DNA of 64,000 nt from Gorsachius magnificus (taxonomy: Eukaryota > Chordata > Aves > Pelecaniformes > Ardeidae): positions 38,143,099-38,207,098 of the forward strand of contig CM067084.1 of assembly GCA_034008185.1 (NCBI GenBank). The letters run 5' to 3'. A program made the position numbers and the translations under genes. Shown here one piece after another: positions 23,931 through 37,831 of this stretch (positions are counted from its first letter, which is position 1; the number at the start of each line of letters is the position of its first letter). The notes beneath the pieces were generated by a model that saw nothing but the letters and a program-made list of their open reading frames with translations, made no database searches and was not told where the DNA came from.

Positions 23931-24484
23931 TGTCGTGGTTTAACCCGGCTGGCAACTAAGCACCACGCAGCCGCTCGCTCACTCCCCCCCCTCCCTCAGT
24001 GGGATGGGGGAGAGAACCGGGAAGGGGAAAAAAGGTTAGAGCCAAGGGCTGAGATAAAGACAGTTTAATAAGAGAAAATAATAATAATAGTAATAATGAG
24101 AATGATAACAAAATATACAGAATATACAAAACGAATGATGCACAATGCAATTGCTCACCACCCGCCGACCGATGCCCAGCCCGTCCCAAGCAGCGATCAG
24201 TACCTGAGCGACCGACCGACCCACCAACCCCCCCGAGCATGACGTTATATGGTATGGAATAGCTCTTTGGACAGTTTGGGTCCTAGCTGTGCTGTACTCC
24301 CAGCTTGTTATGCACCTGGCTGAGCAGGAGAAGCTCAAAAAGTCCTTGAGCAGTCTGAGCACTACTTGGCAACAACTAAAAACATCAGTGTGTTATCAAC
24401 ATTCTTCTAGCACTGAATCCAAAGCACAGCACTATGCTAGCTTCTGTGAAGAAAATTAACTCTATCCCAGCTGAAACCAGGACA
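23931..24484 (-). mobile_element. Solo LTR of the same ERVL-like family (copy D)
   Basis: The LTR is 554 bp with TGTCGTGG...CCAGGACA ends and a perfect 5-bp target duplication CTGTT (23926-23930 and 24485-24489). It shares the GTTATATGG and GGGTCCTAG variants with copy C, not those of copies A and B. It is shorter in the GACC-rich block. No internal sequence is left. The transcriptional sense is minus. Confidence 0.93.
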
Positions 24485-24489
24485 CTGTT

Positions 24490-27248
24490 GAAGTACAATC
24501 AGTCCGTGTTTTTCATCGGTGTTGTCTTGATAACGGAATAAGTTTCTCAAACATTTTCATGGGAGGTTGGTGGCTTTCTGTTCTTTCTCAAAAGAGTGTC
24601 CTGACATTCTGGGACTGCTCTAACTAGCAGTGCCTCTACGAGATGTAGCTGTTGCTCAACTGGAGAGAAAGTTTCACTTGTGCATCCATGTTTCAGCTTG
24701 CCACTTCTGGCTGAACACCTGATGTCTGATCACCTATTAGTTCTTTACAAGACAGCAAAGGAACTGTATGTGATAAACTTGTTTGTTGGAGACATGAGCA
24801 ATTTAGTGCTTCAAGCATGAAATAACTTGTTTCCTCTTGGAAAAAGCTTTGTTGGTGTGCACAACAGGCTGCGTCCATCCATCTGTGACCTCAGGCATGG
24901 ACCAGGGGAACCTAGAATACCTTTTGGTGTATCTTGTAACACTGCACTGACATCCAGTGTCCTCAGTGATTACAGTTTTGTGCAGTAGTTTATATTATGC
25001 TGTAAGCCCCAGACTCTGCATCATGCTAATTCCCTTGTTCTACTTCTGTGTTACTTCTTGTTGCAATTTTGTATTATTAAGAGTATTGGATAAAGAATTG
25101 AACTACTATCACAAGTCTTTGCACCTCTCTCAAATAAATACTTCCCTGCAATATCTGCCTTGTTACAGTTGCAGAAGAGTTAGGATCAAATTCAGTAAAC
25201 ATTTCCTAATTGCATGCATTAAGCATGTCATGGGCAATGGGGAAATGACTCTCGTCTTAGGTATTTTTGTTAGATCTTGCCAACTTTGTAGCAGGGGTGG
25301 GAGTTAGTACTCATTTGAAAATGCCCAACAAATAAGCTCTTTGAGAGGTAGATACTTCTGCTGATTCATTTAATAATCTGACTGTGTCAATTTGTCTATA
25401 CTGAACTAACCTGTAGAAGTTATAATAGGGTATAGCTGCACAAAGAAGTAGTATTTGACTGACATGTAAAAACCTAAAAATGGCTTTCTGGGTCATTAAT
25501 GTTAGTTTCTGCAAAAAAAGCCCTCAGAGACATTGGTACAAACCACGGATTGTGGTCTGATTCTTCCAGGTTGCGTACAACTTAAGTTTCCCATTCAAAT
25601 TTGAATGGAACAAGACATTTTCCTCTGTCTTGGTAAGCCATTTTATTAATGTGTGCTATGAAACAACTGCATCAGCACATTTCATCACTGACTTTTCTAA
25701 CAGATCTCTGAACCTATCCCAGTGAATTTTGGAAGGTGGAAATGGAATTTACATCTGCCCCTAGACCTCAGTTCTGCAGCTGAAACCTGTTTCTAGATGT
25801 AAACCAGAAGACAATTCTAGATCAAAGCACTGCTGAAGTATATTGAAATCCTCATGCTGCTAGTCTAGGTTCTTTTTGTCCACAAACTATGCCGTAGTTT
25901 GTGAAGCTTATAAAAATGCCTCATGGGAAAGGTAGGGAACTATGTACTGATCATTAACTGTTTCACTGAATGCAGTTAAGTTTGTCCAAGTGTGGTCTCA
26001 ACTTTTTGTGCCTACCCATCTTAGCTGTGTTTCAGAGCCAGCTTTTATAAATAACGGACAAAAGCAAACAGAAGACTACTGTCCAAATGTTTTTTTCAAA
26101 CCATTTAGCCCCATTTTTCCTTATGATTATTTGAGTACAGATTTAGGATCCGTGTTCATGATTCAAATAGATTGACAAAACATTTACGCAAACGTATGTC
26201 TGCTTAAGGCCAGTCTGCTACTATAGTTTCTGTTCTCAGTGTGTAATAAGTTGCATGAAATTTTTTGTGTTCCCTGTCTGAAAGATTTCTAACCCATGGA
26301 AGAGGTGGTGATATTTTCTCTTTCCATGAGTGTCTTGCAAATAATAGTAAAGCGATGGAAAGAGACTGAGCCAATGTGGAACACAGAAGCCATTCTTATT
26401 CAAACCAATGTCCTTTGCAACTCTTTGTTCAACTCCTCTCCATCTCTTAAGGGTATTGTCTCGTATTTTGATTACCATGAGACTGGGCTATTCTAACGCT
26501 TTGCTGCTTCAGTTAGCTCATAAATCAGTTAATGGATTTTGCATTTGTGCTGAGTATTCAGTTTTACTCTTCTATTCTCTTTTCTTATTTCATGCTGAAA
26601 TTCAGAAGTGGTATTTTTACTATGTTGGCCATTTTTGAAGCCCCTGGTATCTTTACCCCTAGATGATCTTTTTTTAAAACAGGTTTTAGGTGGGCATTTG
26701 TGTTTTGTATTTCACTAGAAATGCCACAGTTAGCATCAGATTTGGTCCTTTTTTTTTTTCTCCACCCTCTTTTTCTGGATTTTCCTTGAGGTAATCATGA
26801 GTTAGTTTGTATTGCTTGCCCTGCATTTGACCACATGTGTTTTGGAGCCTATGATTTATTTTTACAGTTGCATTCAGTGAGTCTTCTCTTGTGTCAGAGT
26901 CTGGCTTCTGCAACTGGGCTCATCCAAGGTGCATAAATTTCTTTTTCCTGCCTGAGAACAAAGCGTTAGAGAGAGAAATTTTAAAAAAGCCTGGTCATCT
27001 TTGACCCAATCAAAGCTCAGCACTTCACTTCTCTGTTGTCTGGGTTCTGACCCAAGCTGAATTACATCAGTCCAGGCGTGATGAACAGGCAGATCAGAAC
27101 TCCTCTGTCAAGCAGAGGGATCAGGAGCACTTTAACAAGGGCTTACTACGTACTGTGGTGTTCTTCATCTTCTCTTCTCTTCCTTTACACAAGGAATTAT
27201 GTTGTATTTGGGGACATACCTGTCTACTTAGATTTCAAGGAATAGTAC
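24490..27248 (+). other. MAPK10 intron segment
   Basis: This is intronic DNA of ordinary composition with a poly-T run at 26749. The open frames here overlap each other in different frames and strands. No element was recognised. Confidence 0.5.
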
Positions 27249-27735
27249 TGTGTCCAGTTCTGGGCTCCCCGGTCCAAGAAATATGAGGAACTCCTAGAGA
27301 CAGTTCAGAGGAGAGCAACTAGGATGATAAAGGGACTGGAGCATCTCCCCTATGAGGAAAGGCTGAGAGAGTTGGGCTTGTTCAGCCTAAAGAAGAGAAG
27401 ACTGAGAGGGGACCTCATCAACTCATACAAATATCTTAAGGGTGGATGTCACGAGGACAGAGCCAGAGTCTTCTCAGTGGTGTCCAGTGACAGGACAAGG
27501 GGCAATGGGCACAAACTGAGACATAAGAGGTTTCAGTTGAATATGAGGAAGAACTTTACTTTGAGGGTGACAGAGCACTGGAACAGGGGGGTTGTGGAGT
27601 CTCCTTCTCTGGAGATATTCAAAGCCCGCCTAGACGAAGTCCTGTGTAACATGCTCTAGGTGAACCTGCTTTAGCATGGGGGTTGGACTAGATGATCTCC
27701 CAAGGTTCCTTCCAACCCTTGCCCTTCTGTGATTC
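27249..27735 (+). repeat. CR1 LINE 3' fragment
   Basis: The fragment carries the CR1 ORF2 C-terminal part. Conceptual translation shows a [23 protein letters not shown] segment and a run ending ...[10 protein letters not shown]. The CR1 3' tail follows (GGTTGGACTAGATGATCTCC...TTCCAACCCTTGC). It is 5'-truncated, and a missing stretch in the tryptophan/LP region puts the copy beyond function. It lies in the same direction as MAPK10. Confidence 0.93.
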
Positions 27736-27739
27736 CTGG

Positions 27740-30700
27740 TGAAGGCAGAAGAAAAGCCATAAGCCAAGTTTTACATTCTGTCTGTCTATATTATAGGCAA
27801 CAGGTACTAACCAGTTTTTGCTTTGCCTTCCCCAAGCAGGCCTTGTCTCTTCCTAGATGAGCACTTCACCCTACTAGCTCACAGCTTCAGAGATTGGCAT
27901 CTATTTCATGGGCTAGGTGCCAGAGGGTACAATAGGAGCCCTAGCTGTTGACTGCAAAGTGGGCAGGCTAGGATGGAGTGGAGGGAGGAGTGGGGGAAAG
28001 GATGGACTAGCAGACATATTCTGCCACTTCCTTAGGGAAAATTTGCAGAGGACCAGCTGGCACCTTAATGAATTATCCTTTAGCAGCGTGATGAGGCTCT
28101 ATGGAACAACCCTGCTTTTTCACAGACTGCCCTACAAATGTGCAGGCCAGGGAACCGGACAAGAGATTGATAGGAAAATGAGTGATGTAGATGCTTGGCC
28201 ACTTGCATTGTGCTTAACTTTGCACTATTTTTTCTGATTGCCACACTGGGACTTAGAAGCCTGTACTCTGTTGCATCTGCCCACATTTGCTGCATTCTCT
28301 CTTTTGTAGTGCTTGATAAGCACTTTTCCATAGAGTGAGGCCTTTTATCATGTGACTAAAGGTTTGGTAGTGGGGTGGGTTTTGGCTTGTGGTTGGGTTT
28401 TTTTGAGTCCTTCTCCCATAGTGTGCAACATGAGGCAGGATTCCTTCCGCTATCAGTAACTCTGTACAGTGGGGATAACATAAAAGTTAGGATACAGAAG
28501 TATTAAACAAGATGGCGTTTTCACCTGTATAGCATTGGGGGGATTTAGTTAACTTGGCTGTCTAGTTAGATTACTCCTCCTTCCCAGTAAATGGCTTCAT
28601 CAAAAGCAGCTAGGCATCTGTTGTATGGTATTCACTTGGTTCAGAGGCCTAGGAGGACAGGTAACTGAAAGCATTTAATGTGACAGGAATTTTGAAGTGA
28701 GCTGTTGCAACATCATCAAGTGTCAGTGTATGCTGGAGTAGACCATAAAGAGCATTGAAGACACTTCAGGGAATAAGCAGTGAATTTGTTGTCAAATTTA
28801 ACCTGGAGGTAACGATCCTCTACATCTGCCCAGATTTATAGCATTATGAATGTGAGGAGAACAGATAAAATAGCCCTGTCCAGTTAAAAAGCAGACTATT
28901 GAGGCAGTTACAGTCCCTTTTTTTAAGTCTGTTAATAGTTCGTGGTCTTTCACAGGCTGTATGGGGGCAATAAAACTATTATGTCTCATTCCAGTGGGCA
29001 AAGACTGTAACACAAATGGGAAGTTGTAGGAATGCAATACTCTTCACCCTCTGATGTGTAACAGCATTAAACTCTTCTGGTCAGCCTTAAATGCCATATT
29101 GTGATTCCCTGACAGAGAGGAAGAAGTTATGTTATTAGATGTGATGCTTGCTATTCACTAACAGCAGGAAGTTACACAAGCAGCACCGTGATTCTCCCAG
29201 ACTTCTGCATAAAACCAAACCATACCCAAATCCCTCAATAGCTCCAAAACAGTCATTTAGAAACAGGCCTTGCACAGTCTTCAATCTTACCTGTGGAGTA
29301 AGCAGTTAAGCTAGATTTTGGGTTCAGAGGAAATTCTTACGTCTAACATACTAACATAGTTAGCCAGCTTCTTTTGAGCCCGCTCAGCTTGCCACAATAT
29401 CTTTGATAATAAAGTGAGTGTTAGGTTCTCCAGAGCATACCTCACTGCTCTGAAATTAATTTGAATATTGTAACTCACAGTTAAGGTAATTTCTGTATTC
29501 AACCAATTATAACTAAAATACGTGTTTTTAGAAAGTATGAAAACCTGCAGATAATGTGTGTTTATGATTGTGTGGAATTCCCAAGATTTTAGGAACTGTT
29601 GAAATCTGTTATCAGTAGGGAAACCAGTGGAAAAGTCTTATTTACTAATATTACACAGGAAATCTATTGTAAAATCAGACTAGGAACCTATAGACCTTAC
29701 TTCTCTGGTTTATATTTCAGTTAAAGTTTCCTTCTTCCCGTACGTTATATGCAGAAATTGTGTCTGTTCCACTTTTAAACAAATATTATGTTTATTACCC
29801 TGATGTTATAATATTTACTTTACCTCTGTAAGAGCATTTGGACTATTATCATGAATAAATGAGACACACGATACCTTTTCTCCTTCAAAGTACTCTTGTT
29901 CTATTTTTAGGAAAGAAGACATTTCCAGCATCTCTTGCCTCCATATGTAGACTACCCTATTTGCTGTAAATAATCTCAATATCTCCCTGATGACATATTA
30001 GCTTTTCTGTTTTCTTGTCTGAGAATACTGTGCTTGAGACTTTATTTTCATTTACACAGCTGCCTTTTTTTGAATTCTTATCCTTCATTGAGATGATCTG
30101 TGAACAAATCCCAAAACTGGTATTTAATTTTTCATATCTCCCCTTAATGTTTATGTGATGCTGCCTATATGCATGTCACTGGTTTTATCCCAAAATGTTT
30201 AAATGGTTTGTGAACAGGCTGGATTCCCAGACATGTGCTTTAGAATAGCTTTAGCATTGCCACCTGGGTGGCTCTGAAATTAAAATTCAGAACACTTGTG
30301 CTGGTTGTTCTCTAGGACTGTGTTGCCTTGAGTTGACTGGTCTCCAGTCCAATTCCTTCCAAGCTGCTGGCATTAGAAAGAATTTTGAATGGGAGAGATA
30401 CCTAGTTATCAGTATCAAAGTCACATTTTTCTGCAAGACTGTGGCTTCTTTCTATACCTCCCCTTAATTTTTCAATTACTATGTTATTTCATAAAAAAAA
30501 CCCAAGTATTTTTTGGCCAAAAAATATTTGCTTGCACATTTCTGGAAGATGTTGTCTTAGACTAATTTTTGCTGCCTAGGGACAATTATTATTTAGGACT
30601 TAATCTTGCACATTTTTTCTTTACCTGTAAATGACTTTGGTTTGGAACCTGTTGAATGCCCATGTGAATCTCATAGTGGTTCCAACTTGGGAACAGAATT

Positions 30701-31425
30701 GTTCCATTCCATGGGAAATCTAGTAGCAAAATTTGCCATAGATTGTTATCTGATGTTTCAAACTGGTTTCAAAATTCATCTTAGATTTTACTGTACCTAT
30801 ACTTATTGCTTATTATCTAAGCCATCCATTAGAAGAGATTTCTTAGAAAATGGAAAGATCAGCTGTTAAAAATATTCCTTTTAAGCATTTCTCTATGTTG
30901 ACAGAATTTTACAGTAGTGATAGATTTTGTGGGTTTTTATTCACTGTAACTCACTGGTTTTGTTACTGGTTTTATTTTCATAGGATTTGTCTTTCACTGG
31001 GGTATCTCTGCATCTAGGACTGCCCACAGGGGGCTGATTTGTGAATTATGTTTCATGTTTCTGTGCATGCCAACCTGTGTGTTATCTTTTATTAAAGCAA
31101 TGCTTATGAAGAGAGCATGGTTTGCAGTTCTCAGTCCGAGGTCCTGTCCAGCAGAGAAACTGCTGCTGCCTTGTCTTAGCACTGTATGATCTATCTATGA
31201 CCAGCTGTTAAATACAGTCTGTTCAAATGAATTTCAAGTTTCATAGTTTGTCATAAGAAAAAAAAAATTACCTGTCTCTTATTTTACCTGCGAGTGCTGA
31301 ACATCCATGATGATGCACAGGCGTCTCTGGAGAGCTCTGTGACCTTGGCAGACAACACTTCAAAGGTGTCACCTTCACTAATGTGACACTTCATGGCAAA
31401 ATCAAGGCTGTCAGGTTGTGTGTCT
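27740..31425 (+). other. MAPK10 intron segment
   Basis: This is AT-rich unique-looking intronic DNA. No exon, repeat family or RNA gene was recognised. Confidence 0.5.
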
Positions 31426-31432
31426 TTTCTGG

Positions 31433-31522
31433 TATTCTTTTTTGCTCAACCCCGTGTGTATAGATGTTGTATCTAAATATTCTTTTTTGCTCAACCCCGT
31501 GTGTATAGATGTTGTATCTAAA
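31433..31522. repeat. Exact tandem duplication, 2 x 45 bp
   Basis: The 45-base unit that begins TATTCTTTTTTGCTCAACCC and ends ATCTAAA is present twice without a mismatch, at 31433-31477 and 31478-31522. The flanks (CTGG before, CTCTTTGG after) do not continue the pattern. An exact copy suggests a recent event. Confidence 0.95.
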
Positions 31523-33383
31523 CTCTTTGGTGATCTGCTACGGTGGGGTTTTTTTAGCAATCAGTTACAAGGTTTGGTTTTCCGCTTAGAGGTTGTTCGT
31601 GCTCGTCTGTGGTCTCACGAAAGAAGTGTGCAGCTCTGCTTTGTACACAAGCATGGATACTTCCTCTAATCAGCAACATCTATCCATTTATAGCTGATTA
31701 AATATGGAAGCTGAACGCAGCTTCTGCAGCAATCTTTGTTAACATCAGTGAAAAGTAGTGGTTAGAGAAGAAAGAGGCATTGATTTTCTTCTTTTTCTTT
31801 TCTAAACCAAACTAAAGCTTTTTCTAGCTTGCTGCTGTATGTATCTGCAAGCTGTTCAGTCATCTGTGTGTAGCCAAGCAATCTTGGCTCCTGCTGCATG
31901 GTATCCTTACAGTTCCAGCTGTTCAGAAACAGCTCAGACAAGTTTCTTTGATGCATACTATGCATGGAGTTTTCCAAAAGGCTCTGCAGAGTCCAAGAAC
32001 AAATCCAAGGCCCTTGATTTTCCTCTCTAGCTAAAGAGACCTCTGGTAACAGCACACTGGTATACTTTGGCTTCCACTGCAAAGATAAATATATAAATGA
32101 TATCAGTAACAGAATCTAGGTTGTAGCAAAACACAAAGGAATTTTTATATTCACCTGTTATGAGGATCTAAGCCATTTAACAAATTGTTTAACTTTACAC
32201 CATTCATTTTTACAGCCTCCATTGCCTCTGTTACTTGTATATTGCTAATTCTTTCGTTGCTTTGTACACTGCTCCGCAACTACTGCTCCAGACCCTGCAG
32301 TTCTGGGAACAGATGCAGAAACAAGCCTTGCTCCTCCCAAGCTTTCTAAAAAGAGCTCATCCCAGGGTCTTCACTCTGCTGGCACTAGCTCTGCAGAGGC
32401 AGGGACAGGGATGGCAGGATCTGTTCAAGTGTGAGCTCCAGCCATTTGCTTTCTAGCAGTGGCATACAAACCAATCCATGTTGCTTTGGGAAAGTGAGAA
32501 TACAACAGCCTCAACATATGTTTTGGTTTTTTCCCTAGTGAAAAGCTTTTCCTCCCTGAGTTATTAGAAAGGTACTTCACAAATCCAGTAGTCTCCCAAT
32601 ATGTATCTGACCAGATAAAAAACCTACCTTTTGTGGGTTTTGGTTTGGGGTTTGTTTTGGTTTTGTTTGTTTTTCAGGAAAAGGTCCATGTGGATATTTT
32701 CTGGGGTGGGGTGTTTTTTTGTAATTTTTATTATATCCAGTGAATGTTAAATTTAATGCAAATATGTTTTAAAAATCCATTAGTGAAATGTAAAAGCCAA
32801 GAACCACTGAAATTACAAGGTATTATTTTAATATCTGCAAGAAAAATATAATTAATTCCTTCTCTTCCACATCCAAAAATAGATTCTGTTCTTTGTTATT
32901 GTTACCAATGCAATTGCTTACAAATCAATCTAATTTGAGGAGAAAATGGCTACCTTAAACTAAAGCTAGATGCTGCCACCCATAGGCTTGATCCACACTC
33001 TGCTTTGATTAAATGCTAGTTTAACTATCCTTTTTCTGAAACCTGTGCAAACTAAACCATATAACTCTCAGTTGGGATCTGCTGTATGAAGGATTTAGAA
33101 GAATGTCTATAATACAGCAGCTGCATCCACATAGAAAATTCATGATGAACTCAGTCATTTTCTAAGGCATCTGAGCTAGGCAGCAAAGTAATTTTTAGGC
33201 CAACCTTTGTGCCAAGACTGAAATCAGGTACTCACAAGGACCCAGGTATGGCAGCTGCTCTGCCTGCTCCACTGCTGTGACAATATTTTTGTTAAAAACC
33301 TTCCTCCCTCTAATTTTAGAAACTGGTTTTAAAAGCCCCAAAAGAAACAAGTTAGCAGAAAACAGGCAGTCGGTCTGGAGGGG
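31523..33383 (+). other. MAPK10 intron segment
   Basis: This is intronic DNA with GT/T-rich simple stretches near 32636-32720. No exon or element was recognised. Confidence 0.5.
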
Positions 33384-33556
33384 ATTGTTGTTACGATCCA
33401 ATTCTGTTTGGATGAGAGGAAGGCCCCCTTGCTTTCTAGCCGACCTCAGCCGAGACTGGGAGGGCCAGGGGCGGCTAGACCGAACTCTCGTTTCAGGTTC
33501 GATCCCTTCGAGCGAGATTAAGACACAAACGAGGTCAGATGTCGTAAGTCCACCCG

Positions 33557-33562
33557 TTTATT
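33557..33562 (-). terminator. LTR polyadenylation signal AATAAA
   Basis: This minus-strand AATAAA lies in the expected place downstream of the LTR TATA box. It would mark the R/U5 border of the solo LTR. Confidence 0.7.
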
Positions 33563-33805
33563 AATTGTTCGGGGGAAAGAGAGAAAGCAGCGACAGGAAA
33601 GGAAGGAAGGAAATAAAGCGAGAGGTCCGGATAGAAGAGAGCAGACAGTCACCACCATGGATCCGCGGCGTCCCGGGGGTCCGTGCTTCTGGGATCTTTG
33701 GTGATCGCACACGGAATCTTCAGTGGCCTGCTCACGAGGTCGGTGATCTTCCTCCGGCATCTTTGATGGTCTCCCACGAGGTCCCCCCGCAGTCTGAGAC
33801 GGCAG

Positions 33806-33819
33806 CCTTTTTTATAGAG
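33806..33819 (-). promoter_or_regulatory. LTR TATA box
   Basis: The minus strand reads CTCTATAAAAAAGG, a strong TATA element embedded in GC-rich U3 sequence. If active, it would drive transcription antisense to MAPK10. Confidence 0.65.
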
Positions 33820-34095
33820 CACAGTCCAGCACATGCGCACACATTTCGCGCGCTTTCCTTTTGGCGGGCTCCGTTCGCGCGCTTTCTTGTTGCTGGGCAG
33901 GGGCAGGGCTCTGCTCGCATGCTTTAAGTGGCAGCAAACTGCAAGCCTTGGTGGGCAGGCAGCCCTGCCTGGGTCTCCACTGCCTCAGCCAGCCTGCAAG
34001 CCACCTTGCCTGCGGCAAGGCTGATCTTCGCATATTACCAAACAAAGGAGCAAGCTTTGAGACAGTTAGCTGGCTATTCAGTCTCCCACAATTGT

Positions 34096-35771
34096 CTAGG
34101 TTGATAACAATGTATTAAGCTTTGTGGTTCTCATTAAGATTAATGAGGATAGTGGGAAGATAAATTCATTCCTGAAACTGTTGTAGTATTCTCAGCTCAG
34201 CTCTGTGCCTTGAATCAGTGAAAATATGCCATAAGGGCTCATTTCCTTATATCAAGGAATTCAGATGGGAAAGAGAGAGGGCTGGCCTGGCCTCTCAGGG
34301 GGAGCTCCATCCACCCTTGTTCTACACAGGCTTTAGAGGTTATAGATCCTGCCTGTGTGAAGAGGAGGGATTTATTCATGTCATTATCACGCTGAATATT
34401 TGTTACCCTTGGCTCTCACATTCCTGCCGAGCCATATTTTATAGTTGTGGGTTCTGCTAGCTCACCAATAAAGGTCTGCAGTATAAATACTGATACAGCA
34501 GTAGAATGCTGTGCAGCTGCAGTTTGTGGCATCCTGTGGTGTGTGAAGTACAGAGTTGGGTTGCTCTCCCTTGATTGTCTTCATAGCAAAATAGGAGTTC
34601 CATAACAGATTATTCTGGGCTCTCTCCCTGGAAAATGTCTTTCTTTCAAGAATGTGTTAATCTAGGAAATAATTACTCCTGCTTTTCTTGTTGCCTGTTA
34701 GCCAATTATGCCTGCCTAAGAGGTAGCTGAAATAAATTAAGAGACATAAACTGAAGATTTTGTGGTTGTGTGACCTGAGGACAGGAACATGCATCTGATC
34801 ACTTGTTCCTTTTTATTCTGTAATTTGTGGTTGGGAATTGTAGTACTGAAGGAAGCTATCCTTTTATTTCTGGCTGGGAGAGAAATACCTGTTGTTTTTC
34901 TATGGAAGGTGTAAAAAGAGTGTTTACACTTGGTAGGAGCAGTTTTAGCCACAGCCTGTGCTTTTTGTATGCCCCTCCCTGAAGCTTTTAGAAAGAAAGG
35001 TATTTGCAGGATATTCTTGTCCAACTTGGCTTACCTGCTTTCCTTCCACCTGACAGACAAGCAGTGTATCTGCCGCTATGATTCAGACTACAGCTCAGTC
35101 AAATGCCTCCCCTGCTGCTACCATAAAAGCCAAGACCCAGCTATGTAGTGGAGCTGATACCCCCTGTATGTCTCCTGTAAATTCCTAGCCCACCAGGGTT
35201 TCCTTGTCTTTGCCAGCTTTCCTCTGCTTTCCCCGGCAGGAAATGCATGCTGCAGGGCTGGCTGACTGGCTGAGCAGGCTCAGCTGGAGGAGTGGAGCTC
35301 GCTTACCACATCCCGCTGGTCAACAGTGAGGCTCACCCGCACTCCTTTGTAGTGTTCAGCTCCCTAATATCACAATCAGCAGAAACACGGAGTCCCCACG
35401 GAGATTACATCGATTTTGGTTGAATCCATCTTAAGCTTGAGGACTGACCAGAAGGGACTGAGAAGGGTTGTTATGCTGAATAAGAGAACAGCTGCATTGG
35501 TTTTGGACTCAGGCCAAAACCAATGTGGTTGTGTCTTAAGCTTGCTGATGTATCGAAACCTGAGGTACCCCTGCTGAGGCCTGGCACTCACTCTAACTCA
35601 TGGTACATGTTTCAGGTTCCCTCTTGGCAGCTTCTCAGGTATGAGACTTGGCAATCCAGGACTTCACCTCATTGTCTTGTCTTTAGCCCCAATACAAATG
35701 TTACTCTGAAGGAACTTGTTTTCAGTGGACTTCTCCAGTTCAGCTATCATATCATTTTCCTGGTCCATATT
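34096..35771 (+). other. MAPK10 intron segment
   Basis: This is ordinary intronic DNA between the GC-rich LTR and a CR1 tail. No exon or element was recognised. Confidence 0.5.
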
Positions 35772-36082
35772 ACAGAATCACAGAATCACAGAATTGCAAG
35801 GGTTGGAAGGGACCTTGGGAGATCATCTAGTCCAACCCCCCTGCTAAAGCAGGTTCACCTAGAGCACATTACACAGGACTTCGTCCAGGTGGGCTTTGAA
35901 TATTTCCAGAGAAGGAGACTCCACAACCCCCTGGGAAGCCTGTTCCAGTGCTCCGTCACCCTCAGAGTAAAGAAGTTTTTCCTCATACTCAACTGAAACC
36001 TCTTATGTCTCAGTTTGTGCCCATTGCCCCTTGTCCTGTCGCTGGACACCACTGCAAAGAGTCTGGCTCCATCCTCGTGATT
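35772..36082 (-). repeat. CR1 LINE 3' fragment
   Basis: On the + strand this starts with the CR1 tail repeat (CAGAATCACAGAATCACAGAATTG), then GGGTTGGAAGGGACCTTGG and the complement of the ORF2 C-terminus. It is 5'-truncated. Its protein wording ([13 protein letters not shown]) matches the fragment at 27249-27735, so both belong to the same CR1 subfamily, which differs from the one at 40241. Confidence 0.93.
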
Positions 36083-36084
36083 TA

Positions 36085-37753
<1,669 letters not shown>

Positions 37754-37831
37754 AGCTCATCTACAAAGAAGTAATGAATTCTGAAGAAAAGACTAAAAAT
37801 GGTGTAGTAAAAGGACAGCCTTCTCCTTCAG
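37754..37831 (+). CDS. MAPK10 (JNK3) 78-nt exon
   Basis: The exon encodes (E)LIYKEVMNSEEKTKNGVV, then KGQPSPS and the first base of the next codon. NSEEKTKNGVVKGQPSPS is JNK3-specific (JNK1 has DLEERTKNGVIRGQPSPL). It ends in phase 1, which allows the two alternative acceptors at 50323 and 50328 to give different frames. Confidence 0.97.

Larger units (their letters stand above)
33389..34090 (-). mobile_element. GC-rich solo LTR of a second ERV family
   Basis: The element is 702 bp, TGTTACG...CTCCCACA on the + strand, with a perfect 5-bp target duplication ATTGT at 33384-33388 and 34091-34095. On the minus strand it has a TATA box (CTATAAAAAAGG, about 33808-33817). About 250 bases further is an AATAAA signal at 33557-33562, followed by a terminal segment ending CGTAACA. 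This is U3-R-U5 order. It is rich in CpG and GCGCGC compared with the surrounding intron, and unrelated to the other LTRs here. No internal or coding sequence remains. Family name not assigned. Confidence 0.85.

Noticed and set aside
33565..33927. 120-codon + strand frame and neighbours
   Set aside because: They lie inside the GC-rich solo LTR, where stop codons are rare because of composition.
35523..35996. 157-codon + strand frame
   Set aside because: More than a third of it, at its 3' end, is the antisense of a CR1 tail, and the rest has no features.
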